From Salinibacter ruber DSM 13855 (GTDB lineage Bacteria > Bacteroidota > Rhodothermia > Rhodothermales > Salinibacteraceae), in contig NC_007677.1 in assembly GCF_000013045.1 (NCBI RefSeq), forward strand, positions 248,001-312,000: a DNA stretch of 64,000 bases. Direction: 5' to 3'. Under the pieces are notes generated by a model. It saw nothing but the letters and a program-made list of their open reading frames with translations. It was not told the DNA's origin and made no database searches. Of this stretch, positions 18,875-26,534 are shown piece by piece. Positions within the stretch are counted from its first letter, which is position 1. Each line of letters begins with the position of its first letter. The position numbers and the translations under genes were made by a program.

Positions 18875-20065
18875 ATGTACCTGACCCGCAAATTCCATAT
18901 CGAGGGCACCGAGCAGCTTGAACGGCTGTCTCGCTCGTCTGCGGATCTGTGGAACTCGATCTGCAAGTGGTACTGGCGTACTGTCGACCGTCAAGACCAC
19001 TGGCTCTCGAAGACGGCGATGCGTCGGTGGCACTGCAAGGGTCACGACGTGCTGCCGTCTCAGACGGCCCAGGAAGTTGCAGAGCAGTTCTACGAAGCGA
19101 TTGACTCCTGGCATGACAACGACCGGAAGGGTGATCCTCCGAAGCGCTCGGACAAAACCTACAACGTACTCCGATGGACGTACCAGGGCGTCACGCTCCG
19201 AGATGACGGTGTGCTTCGACTGTCTACGAAGCGTGGAGACGACTCGATTCTGATTGACTGGCCCGCCCGTGAAGAACCTCGCACCGTCGAGATCGGCAAG
19301 ACCTCGGGTGGTTTTGTCGTTCGTGCTCAGTATGACACAGAGCCCGTTGATCGGACGACCGGAAATAAGGTTGCCGGGATCGATCTCGGAGAGAAGCACC
19401 TCGCCGCTGTCTTCACGGGCGGGGATGCCTTCACGGTCAACGGTGGTGAGCTTCGAGCCCTTCGTCACTATCAGAACAGCCTCAAGGCCAAGCTCAACGC
19501 GAAGATAGACCGCAAAGAGCGCGGTTCGAATCGCTGGAATAAGCTGGTCGAGACGAAGCAAGAACAACTGGACCACATCGATAACAAGATCACGGATCTC
19601 CTTCACAAATTGTCGAGGAAGACCGTGGAGATGCTCCTTGAACGAGGTGTCTCTGCGGTCGCAATCGGCGATGTTCGCGGCATCCGTGATCGGATGGGCT
19701 ACGGAACGAAAATGAACCAACGCCTCCACCAGTGGGCCTATGGCGAGTTTGCTCGGATGATCGAGTACAAAGCCAAGCTCGCTGGAATCACGGTTGAACG
19801 TGTTGATGAGGCATACACGTCCCAAGAATGCCCACACTGCGGCCACCGAAAAAAGTCGAGTGGACGGAGCTATACGTGCAGTGGGTGTGGTTTTCATGGG
19901 CATCGGGACGTTGTAGGTGCTGCGAACATTCGAAGGAAGTATGTCGGGTCTGACGATCAGACCCGTCTACCTGGGGTCATGGCTTCCCCCTCGGGAGTGA
20001 GGTTTCGCCCTCACCTCTCGTGTAGCTCGCGGAGCAGGCGTAGGACCTCACGGCAGCCTGTGTAG
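18875..20065 (+). CDS. tnpB: TnpB RNA-guided nuclease (type 1)
   Basis: 396 aa. The N-terminal recognition domain starts MYLTRKFHIEGTEQLERL. RuvC-I Asp is in AGIDLGEKHLAAVF, the zinc finger in CPHCGHRKKSSGRSYTCSGC and RuvC-III Asp in GHRDVVGAANI. At the canonical RuvC-II Glu position the sequence is AIGDVRGIRD, with Gly-Asp instead of Glu-Asp; the same holds for every type 1 copy here. The 3' end plus the right end would give the guide (omega) RNA. Confidence 0.88.
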   Translation: MYLTRKFHIEGTEQLERLSRSSADLWNSICKWYWRTVDRQDHWLSKTAMRRWHCKGHDVLPSQTAQEVAEQFYEAIDSWHDNDRKGDPPKRSDKTYNVLRWTYQGVTLRDDGVLRLSTKRGDDSILIDWPAREEPRTVEIGKTSGGFVVRAQYDTEPVDRTTGNKVAGIDLGEKHLAAVFTGGDAFTVNGGELRALRHYQNSLKAKLNAKIDRKERGSNRWNKLVETKQEQLDHIDNKITDLLHKLSRKTVEMLLERGVSAVAIGDVRGIRDRMGYGTKMNQRLHQWAYGEFARMIEYKAKLAGITVERVDEAYTSQECPHCGHRKKSSGRSYTCSGCGFHGHRDVVGAANIRRKYVGSDDQTRLPGVMASPSGVRFRPHLSCSSRSRRRTSRQPV

Positions 20066-20193
20066 AACGCGAAGAATCTCCCGGCTTCAGCCGGGGGAGA
20101 AGTCAACGAAGGTCATCCCGTGTGGTCGTCCGTCGACCGCGGTCGCCGCACATAAAGGCAACCACTTCCGCGATCAACTCAATAGCTTTAAAG

Positions 20194-20388
20194 TGCAGCC
20201 TGAAGGTCTACGTTGTGCCCAGGGAGGACCTGATTATTTTGAAAATTGCGTGGGCGAAGGACTCTCGATTCAAGGTCCAGGAGCGCGCCGTTCGAAACCT
20301 ACTGGCGACTGACCACGACGAAGACGACGTGGAGCACTGGCTGAGAGAACTGGATCTTCATGACTTCGCGGAACGCTGGCTGGCATGA
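20194..20388 (+). pseudogene. C-terminal part of a DUF6036-like nucleotidyltransferase gene
   Basis: LKVYVVPREDLIILKIAWAK and then VRNLLATDHDEDDVEHWLRE resemble the C-terminal part of AbiEii/DUF6036-type proteins. The IS right end at 20106 removed the start and the catalytic GGxxS part. It overlaps the next gene by 4 bp. Confidence 0.5.
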
Positions 20389-20642
20389 ACGACACCACTC
20401 CCCAGATGCAGGACCTCCATTGGGACCTACTCATGGCCCGATCGAATGAGGAGCGCTTCCAGATGGGCATCTCCATGTGCCAGACGGCCCGTACGATCGT
20501 CTGGTCATCCCTCCCCGAGGACCTCAGTCCAACCGAGCGCTGCGTCCAGTTCTTTCTGCGCTACTACGGCGACGACTTGCCGCCGGACCGGTGCGACGAA
20601 ATCGTGGCTGAGATGCGGTCCCACGACGAGAAGACGACGTAA
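20385..20642 (+). CDS. Small conserved protein, partner of the truncated upstream gene
   Basis: 85 aa (MNDTTPQMQDLHWDLLMARS; RFQMGISMCQTARTIVWSSL; TERCVQFFLRYYGDDLPPDR), soluble and acidic. I recognise the pattern as a common small protein found behind nucleotidyltransferase-like genes but know no function for it. The 4-bp overlap shows it was the second gene of an operon, possibly a TA pair, now without an intact first gene. Confidence 0.6.
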   Translation: MNDTTPQMQDLHWDLLMARSNEERFQMGISMCQTARTIVWSSLPEDLSPTERCVQFFLRYYGDDLPPDRCDEIVAEMRSHDEKTT

Positions 20643-20834
20643 GACACTCCTTGTTGGGACTCCCCATCAGATCCAGAAGGAAGGCTCACGACTGGCCCTG
20701 TGGGTCCGGTATGTATGTATCAGGCGTGTGCGCCGCCGCGGCAGGCGATCATGGGACCGCCCCGTCCGTTCGGGGCCCGAATAAAATACACAAAAGACGA
20801 GAGCGCACATTCCAGAGGAGAAGTCCCCTCGGCT

Positions 20835-21788
20835 CTACAGATGCGCCGGCACCCACTGGACAATCCGTTCGATGGCGTTCTGGAATCCCTCCAGGTATTC
20901 TGCCCCCTGATGTCCCGCGGGTGAGGGGACCTGAATCCGGTTCGCGTCGAACGCTCCCCCGAATTCTTCGAACAAGTCGCGGGCGCGGGTACTGGCCATG
21001 TACTTGCTCAAAGATTCCGCCTCGTGGGCCCACTCTCGGACCCGCGTCAGAAAGGCAAAGACCTGTGCCCAATACCTCCACTTCGGGACACCAGTCTCTC
21101 GAGTCTGTTCGGCAGTTTCGGATCTGTGGAGGAGGGCCATCCACGAACGAACAGGCGCCCGGTACTCTGCCGGTCGCCCCCCGCTTTTCTCAATGAAATC
21201 GGCCCGCACAAGGTCTTCGAGAGCACCACTGATGGTGGCCCGGGAGTACCCGGTGGCCTCAGTCGCCTGTCTGGTCGTTGCCGTCTGGCCCTCGATTCCC
21301 AGAAGGAAGGCAAGAACGTCGGCCTTTGCGCTTACCCCGAACCCCGCTCGCAACTGGAGAAGGAGGGAGGCGGGGGAGCGAAGCTGAGGATCCTCGGGAC
21401 CCTTGCGGTCTCGCTCGGAGTCATTTTTGGTTCCCTCACTGGCGTATTTCTTCCACCGCTTGTCCCCGGCCCGGGTGGCCCAGCGGCTATACTCGTGGAG
21501 GCGCTCCTGTACGTCTGGGGGGAAGTCCTTTGCGAGCGTCTTTGTCCGCTGCACGCTCAAAAGGCCCGACCCGACCTCGGCCCACCATCTCGCAAGGTCC
21601 CGAAGTCGACGCTCTTCCGGAATCAGGTGGAGGGACAGGAGAAGCAGGGCTTCTGGGTCGATGATCGCGGAGGCGCTCCGGCCTTCGTGAAGCGTGCCTG
21701 CTCCGAGCGCGGACCACTGTGCCCAGGCGGCCCGAGCGCCGATCTCCCCTAAACGCTCCTTGAGGCTACTCAATGTCATCTCGGACAT
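20835..21788 (-). CDS. Winged-helix protein of a nucleotidyltransferase TA-like operon
   Basis: 317 aa. Residues about 175-215 (TRQATEATGYSRATISGALE followed by DLVRADFIEKSGGRPAEYRA) form an ArsR/MarR-like winged helix. The N-terminal 110 residues are helical and charged. The gene overlaps the upstream nucleotidyltransferase gene by 23 bp. It could be the transcriptional repressor and antitoxin, by analogy with AbiEi-type proteins whose wHTH autoregulates. Moderate confidence in role. Confidence 0.65.
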   Translation of the reverse strand: MSEMTLSSLKERLGEIGARAAWAQWSALGAGTLHEGRSASAIIDPEALLLLSLHLIPEERRLRDLARWWAEVGSGLLSVQRTKTLAKDFPPDVQERLHEYSRWATRAGDKRWKKYASEGTKNDSERDRKGPEDPQLRSPASLLLQLRAGFGVSAKADVLAFLLGIEGQTATTRQATEATGYSRATISGALEDLVRADFIEKSGGRPAEYRAPVRSWMALLHRSETAEQTRETGVPKWRYWAQVFAFLTRVREWAHEAESLSKYMASTRARDLFEEFGGAFDANRIQVPSPAGHQGAEYLEGFQNAIERIVQWVPAHL

Positions 21789-22347
21789 GGCGGATCACCT
21801 GGTCGATGTGATCTGCGACAATGGGAGATGGGTCTTCGGACGTGGCCCACCCCCGAGCCTCCTCAAGTTCCTCCTCGGTTGGGTTCAATCGGACCAGATC
21901 CTGGTAGTGGACACTTTGAGGGCCTCCCTGATCAACAGCTGCGAGAAGCTTCAGCGCAATGAGGGGCCGGCGCCCCGCAACGCCGACCCGAAGCCCTCCG
22001 AAGCGGTGCCACGTGAGGTTCTCTTCAAGGGAGGGTGGAAGGCTCGTTTCCCACTGGTTGGCGACCGCCGTATTCAACCACCCTGATGGAAGTCCAAAGT
22101 CCCGTGCCACCCGCTGCACGGCCGCCATGAGCGCGTCGGGCATCGGGTCCGGAGGAATCAGTATGGGACCACCCTCGTCTTCTTCCGCCCGGGCGATCAC
22201 GTCCACATCGTCGGTTGCCCGGTCTACGAGGCCGGCGAGATTGAGACTTACGCCTCCTACGATGACAATGCGTACCGTTTTGCCCTTTGCTTCGAGGAGC
22301 TGCCCCACCGCAGCGAGAACCTCCCTGAGCTGGTCAGATCCGATCAT
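21766..22347 (-). CDS. DUF6036-like nucleotidyltransferase
   Basis: 193 aa. VRIVIVGGVSLNLAGLVDRA and TDDVDVIARAEE match the GG(x)S...DxD nucleotidyltransferase core of AbiEii/DUF6036 proteins, followed by LIALKLLAAVDQGGPQSVHY and QDLVRLNPTEEE. It is first in a two-gene operon with the wHTH gene. A 10-bp inverted repeat 12 bp upstream of the start is the likely operator. The partner order fits a TA or phage-defence module. Confidence 0.75.
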   Translation of the reverse strand: MIGSDQLREVLAAVGQLLEAKGKTVRIVIVGGVSLNLAGLVDRATDDVDVIARAEEDEGGPILIPPDPMPDALMAAVQRVARDFGLPSGWLNTAVANQWETSLPPSLEENLTWHRFGGLRVGVAGRRPLIALKLLAAVDQGGPQSVHYQDLVRLNPTEEELEEARGWATSEDPSPIVADHIDQVIRHVRDDIE

Positions 22348-22358
22348 GTCTGAATGTC

Positions 22359-22389
22359 AGATTATCTAGGCATTTCTGGTAGATAATCT
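22359..22389. promoter_or_regulatory. Operator/promoter of the nucleotidyltransferase-wHTH operon
   Basis: AGATTATCTA and TAGATAATCT form perfect 10-bp arms around an 11-bp centre, in an AT-rich patch directly upstream of the ATG at 22347. Position and symmetry suit autoregulation by the operon's winged-helix protein. Confidence 0.75.
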
Positions 22390-22724
22390 AACACTCAGAG
22401 AGGGTGATAGCAACTTCTCTCCTTCTTAGGGGAGATGCCCCCGCAGGAAGGAATCCCAGAGTCGGTCGTGGATGCGAATCGGGTTTGCTCGACCGGGCTA
22501 ACGAGAGCGTCCTCCAAGTGGAATCGGGCATCTCAAAGATGAGAGATCAGGAAGTCTGGCGGTACAACTTCGAGAGGTATATCCCTGAGAAAGCCGCCGC
22601 TGGGACCCCATCGCGGGGGAAGCACCGACACGTAATGTTTTGTGTTAGAGAAATTAATTATGTTCTAGTGGTCTGTCAGGCTCAGTTTGTCGAGTCACCA
22701 GCGATCTCAAAATTCCCAGGGCAA

Positions 22725-22855
22725 GTCGCTTCGAGCAGCGTCGAGAAGCCTCCCAGAAGACGGCGGTCCTGTTCAAGAAGATTTCTCGACTGCGCTCGAA
22801 GCGTGTCCCGACTACTGTCGGGATGACGTGCCGGTCTTGGGGAATTTTGAGATCG
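22725..22855. repeat. REP-like inverted repeat cluster
   Basis: CGCTTCGAGCAGCGTCGAGA near 22728 is matched in inverted orientation by TTTCTCGACTGCGCTCGAAG near 22783, and GTCCCGACTACTGTCGGGAT follows. This is the form of REP/BIME-type extragenic palindromes. 22390-23130 otherwise holds no gene I can support. Confidence 0.65.
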
Positions 22856-23132
22856 GGGGTCCGACCCATCAGATAGTAGTTGACGCGGCACTAGTGACGA
22901 GGTGGTAGGGGGGTGCGTAGAGCGATGGATGGCAAATCCGTCGGACATCTTTTGCCGGTTTGTCGCCCGGTAGGCTCATCGCAGAACCGGTTGATGATCG
23001 GGCACGGCGACTGAGAACATAGTTGACGGAACTGCCTGCGCCGACGCCCCGCAGAGGCCCGACAGCTTCGCCCGCAGCAGTTCGGCCCGCTGAGGGATGA
23101 TGCAGTCCGCAGCCGATCCCCGCTCCGGGTGA

Positions 23133-23525
23133 TTAATCTCGCAAGGGCTGTTGGGACCCCTCGTCTTTCAGGGCATCGCAGAGCCGCCGGTGGAGTTCGC
23201 CGAAGGAGAGCGTCGCGTATTGCTCGCCCGTCAGCATTAGTAGCGGATCGGCGTACTCCTGCGGGCTGCGCTCGGTGCCCTTGGTCGTCTCCTCGGTCAC
23301 AAACACGACGGCGCGCATGTATTCATGCTCTCCCTGCGCGTCGGTTTTGAGTGGGGGCGGGAGAAATGCGCCGTAGGGGTCGCCGTCTTCGTAGCCCAGG
23401 CCCGGCGTCGGGGCGCCGATGTGCGCGGGCACCCCTTGCGCCGTCACGCGGATCCAATCGCAATCCGGGAGGGCGAGACCTTCACGCGGAAACTTGAGGC
23501 CCCAGAGCGTGGCGTAGATGCTCAT
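23133..23525 (-). CDS. Conserved protein of unknown function
   Basis: Starting at the ATG 23525: MSIYATLWGLKFPREGLALP, DWIRVTAQGVPAHIG, EDGDPYGAFLPPPL, YADPLLMLTGEQYATLSFGE. About 130 aa, soluble, no signal peptide. I recognise it as a widespread small protein but know no function. The tnpB element right end lies 46 bp upstream of the start codon and may have removed its promoter. Confidence 0.65.
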   Translation of the reverse strand: MSIYATLWGLKFPREGLALPDCDWIRVTAQGVPAHIGAPTPGLGYEDGDPYGAFLPPPLKTDAQGEHEYMRAVVFVTEETTKGTERSPQEYADPLLMLTGEQYATLSFGELHRRLCDALKDEGSQQPLRD

Positions 23526-23622
23526 CTTGTAGAGGACTGAATGGGCAGTACGGGAGGGTGGAAGTATCTTTTGACTTCTCACCCGGCTAAAGCCGGGAGA
23601 TTCTTCACGGGCTTCTCTGCCC

Positions 23623-24837
23623 TTATCCCACGGGTCTGCATCCCTGCCACTGACAGGCGGCCTTACGCGAACTCGCCGGGTTACACCGCATGTGCGGTCG
23701 GTACCGCACTCCGGTGGGCGAAGCCATCTCGCCAGCTACTCGGACGGAATCCTGCCCGAGATACTTCTTTCGGATATTAGATGCACCTACGAGGTCCCGG
23801 TGTCCTTCAAACCCACACGAGCAGATGTACTCTCTGCCATGTGGTTTATGCCTATTTCCACAGGAGGGACACTCTTGACTTGTGTAGGCTTCTCCAACGC
23901 GCTTCACGGTCATTCCGTGGAGTCGCGCCTTGTACTCGATCATGCGAACAAACTCACCGTAGGCCCACTGGTGGAGCCTTTGGTTCGCCTTCGATCCGTA
24001 GTCCAAACCGTTTCGGATCCCTGTTAAGTCACCCACTACAACTGTTCCGACTCGTCTTTCGTGGAGAGTCTTTACCAGTCGCGTGGAATGTTTATGCAGG
24101 AGATCCTTGATCTGACTACGAATTTTGCCTAATTGTCGGTCCTTGGCTTGGACCAATCGCTTCCAACGTCTACTGCCGTATTCTTTTCGGTCGATCTTCG
24201 AGTCGAGTCGTGCTGCGGTGCGGTTCTGTTGTCGCCGTAGACTTCGTAGCTCTCTTCCATTGAAAGTCCAAGAATCATCCCCGGTATAAACAGCAGCGAG
24301 ATGTATTTCTCCGATGTCGATACCAGCCGTCTTGGTGCCTTTCGGCTCTTGATCTTCTTCGACCTCGTACTGACACCGAAGCTCGTACTGGCTGCCGTCC
24401 CAGCCGATCTCGACTCGTTTCGGCTTCGTGTCGGAAGGCCAGTCGATTAGCACCGGGTCGTTCCCTCGCCCATTAGAGAGGCGAAGTACGCCATCGTCTC
24501 GGAGCCGGATTGCGGCAGACTTCCACTGAACTTTGAAGTACCGCTTCTGCTTATAGGGCGGGCGAAGGCCCTCGTAGTCACCGCTGTCTCGCTTCTTGCG
24601 CCAGCTTTGGAGGCTGTCGTAGAAGCTGTCTGCCACTGCTTGAGCCGACTGGCTATGCAGCCCATCGACGCCCTTGCAGTGCATCTTTTGGGCTTGCCCT
24701 TTCGAGAGCCAGTATCCTTGGCGATCTACGAACCGCCAGTGCCACTTCGCCACGGTGGACCACAGATTGCCCGCCCGCCGAGCAAGACGGTCAAGTTGAT
24801 CTGTTTTGCCCAATTTGAGCTTGCGGGTCAGATACAT
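23623..24837 (-). CDS. tnpB: TnpB RNA-guided nuclease (type 1), intact
   Basis: 404 aa starting MYLTRKLKLGKTDQLDRLAR. RuvC-I AGIDIGEIHLAAVY, RuvC-II region VVVGDLTGIRNGL, zinc finger CPSCGNRHKPHGREYICSCG (the third/fourth ligands form C-x-C), RuvC-III GHRDLVGASNI. The C-terminus (KYLGQDSVRVAGEMASPTG) has none of the palindrome-encoded insertions of sister copies, so it approximates the ancestral form. Confidence 0.9.
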   Translation of the reverse strand: MYLTRKLKLGKTDQLDRLARRAGNLWSTVAKWHWRFVDRQGYWLSKGQAQKMHCKGVDGLHSQSAQAVADSFYDSLQSWRKKRDSGDYEGLRPPYKQKRYFKVQWKSAAIRLRDDGVLRLSNGRGNDPVLIDWPSDTKPKRVEIGWDGSQYELRCQYEVEEDQEPKGTKTAGIDIGEIHLAAVYTGDDSWTFNGRELRSLRRQQNRTAARLDSKIDRKEYGSRRWKRLVQAKDRQLGKIRSQIKDLLHKHSTRLVKTLHERRVGTVVVGDLTGIRNGLDYGSKANQRLHQWAYGEFVRMIEYKARLHGMTVKRVGEAYTSQECPSCGNRHKPHGREYICSCGFEGHRDLVGASNIRKKYLGQDSVRVAGEMASPTGVRYRPHMRCNPASSRKAACQWQGCRPVG

Positions 24838-24848
24838 GTGAAATACAA

Positions 24849-24955
24849 AAACCCTCGCAGCACTCGGCAGGTGGAACTGGGCTCATAGTAGGCCCGGCTG
24901 CCGATTGCTCACGAGGGCAATCAACACAATTGCACTATGATTTCGGAGTTCCACA
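24849..24955 (-). ncRNA. Structured leader upstream of tnpB (second example)
   Basis: On the minus strand: GTGGAACTCC ... CCCTCGTGAGCAATCGGCAG ... CCCAGTTCCACCTGCCGAGT, CTGCGAGGGTTTTTG, 12 bp before the tnpB ATG. CCCTCG pairs with CGAGGG and CGGCAG with CTGCCG, followed by five U. The leader at 12386 has different bases in these stems yet keeps pairing, which argues for a conserved RNA rather than chance. Confidence 0.6.
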
Positions 24956-25209
24956 TCCGCAGTCAAAGACATAGGCTCAAACCGGAAGTGTTTCCGGCTC
25001 ACCCCGTTCGCCGGACGAGAAGAGTCCGTGTATGTCCCGGCTAAAGCGCGGGACCTTTACTGCTCTTCTCGTGCTCTACTCAATACTGTAAACGGACTCG
25101 GAGGTCTACCGTTTGCAACGATGGACTCGTGTGCATGGAACGGACAGAGTGCTGAGGATGTATGCTTACGTCATGTCATCCGCTCTGTCATATAGAAAAT
25201 AAGACACAT

Positions 25210-25449
25210 ATGCGGATCACAGTTCGCCTTCCGGACGATCTGGGGGAAAACGTGAAGCGACGGACGGACAACGTGAGTGCGTACGTCACGGACGCCCTCA
25301 CAGAAAAAATCGAGCGGGAAGAACGGCGCCGAGCCCGCCGGGAGCTCTTGGACATGGCGGGTGAGGGCTCGGTCGATCCGGACATCCACGAGCAAAATCA
25401 GCAACTGCGCCGCGCCGAAGACCGATCGGGAGACCCGTCCCTTGAGTAG
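25210..25449 (+). CDS. Ribbon-helix-helix antitoxin (VapB-like)
   Basis: The ATG at 25210 gives MRITVRLPDDLGENVKRRTD and NVSAYVTDALTEKIEREERR, a CopG/ParD-type ribbon-helix-helix followed by an acidic, partner-binding tail. The PIN toxin starts 61 bp downstream. A close paralogue lies at 31810. It probably binds the promoter as a dimer. Confidence 0.85.
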   Translation: MRITVRLPDDLGENVKRRTDNVSAYVTDALTEKIEREERRRARRELLDMAGEGSVDPDIHEQNQQLRRAEDRSGDPSLE

Positions 25450-25510
25450 TTTCCGGACCTCCAGAGGGCGGGAGAAGGCAAACCGTTTCTGAACGTGCTG
25501 CTTCGTATTG

Positions 25511-25918
25511 ATGGACGGCCTCGATACTGGCTTTTTCTTCGAACTGCGGGCAGGAACGACGGCCGCACAGGACTTGTGGCGGTCCATCACCGAACGGGAT
25601 GATCCCGCGGCGGTCAGCTCCGTTACCCTCTACGAACTGTCCCGGCACGGACTCGTCGGACGCATTGACCGGTCCTTTGCGGAGGCGGTGGTCGAGCGGG
25701 CCGGCGTTGCCTTCGAGCAGGCCGCGGTCGATCCGACGGCGGTGCTCGACCGAGCGGCGCGCATCACGCAGGGGATGGGGCTTCCCATGGCGGATGCGCT
25801 CATCGCCGCCTCCCTCGAACGAGTGGGATGTGCTCGCGTGCATACGAGCGACAGCGACTTCGACGACTACGAGGGGCCGATGGAGGTTGTGCTCTATCCG
25901 ACATCCCGGGAGCAATAG
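25511..25918 (+). CDS. PIN-domain toxin (VapC-like)
   Basis: The start at 25511 gives MDGLDTGFFFELRAG; the first catalytic Asp is in LDTGFF, then VSSVTLYELSRHGLVG (Glu), GLPMADALIAASLE (Asp) and HTSDSDFDDYEG. About 135 aa, normal for VapC, a Mg2+-dependent RNase. It pairs with the RHH antitoxin at 25210. Confidence 0.85.
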   Translation: MDGLDTGFFFELRAGTTAAQDLWRSITERDDPAAVSSVTLYELSRHGLVGRIDRSFAEAVVERAGVAFEQAAVDPTAVLDRAARITQGMGLPMADALIAASLERVGCARVHTSDSDFDDYEGPMEVVLYPTSREQ

Positions 25919-26534
25919 CGGGCAGGAGCAGATACGGGAGTTCTCCAGCTGAACACGTTCCGCGTTGACCGCTGGGCAGTTGGGCAGCATTTCGAGTCTA
26001 TGGGCTGGGCCCTGTGAACTGCGCCCACCTCGCGAAGACGGCCGACGGCGGATCGCAGACGGCGGTTTCTCGGGGTTCATCGGCGGTCTGCCGTCCGATG
26101 AACGCGGTCGTCGCCCGCCGCGGCAGCGCTTCTGCAGTCAACTCACACTGTTGAAGTGCGACCTGACGTTGCCCGTTACACGTCTCCAGATCCGCACAAT
26201 CCTACCCTGACCGATACGTCAAATCGCCTCCCGGAGTGCATGTCAGCTCGACCCTCCCTTCTTTTCGTCAACCAGCACTACGCGCCAGACCTGGCGTCGA
26301 CGGCCCAGCACCTGACGGACCTCGCCGAGCATCTGGCGGCGGACGGCTTCGAGGTGCACGTGCTCTGCAGCCGGGACCACTACTTGTCCGGCGAGATGGA
26401 CGTGCCGGCCGAGGAGACGCGCAACGGGGTCCACGTCCACCGCGTGCGCACCACCGCCTTCGGGCGGGAGGCGACGCTCGGGCGGATCGCCGACTACGCG
26501 AGCTACTTCCTGCAGGTGCTGGGGCGCCTGCTTA

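Larger units (their letters stand above)
18331..20106 (+). mobile_element. Complete IS200/IS605-family element (tnpA + tnpB)
   Basis: The left end TAGAGTATTGAGGATGCGTG is followed by a hairpin (CCCTCCGGATTCATCCGGG); the right end has the hairpin CCCGGCTTCAGCCGGG and GAAGTCAA (20106). It is the only element in the window with its own Y1 transposase, so it is the likely in-trans source for the many tnpB-only and ORF-less relatives with similar ends. Confidence 0.88.
23572..25089 (-). mobile_element. tnpB-only IS605 element with structured leader
   Basis: On the minus strand: left end ACAGTATTGAGTAGAGCACG (25089), a plain hairpin (GTCCCGCGCTTTAGCCGGGAC) without the micro-palindromes seen in other copies, the structured leader, an intact tnpB, and the right end CTCCCGGCTTTAGCCGGGTG then GAAGTCAA (23572). 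It has no tnpA. Confidence 0.88.

Noticed and set aside
24849-24955. HEARO/IscB-type omega RNA
   Set aside because: The adjacent proteins have no HNH domain and no bridge helix, so they are TnpB not IscB; the 5' position and terminator also argue for a leader.
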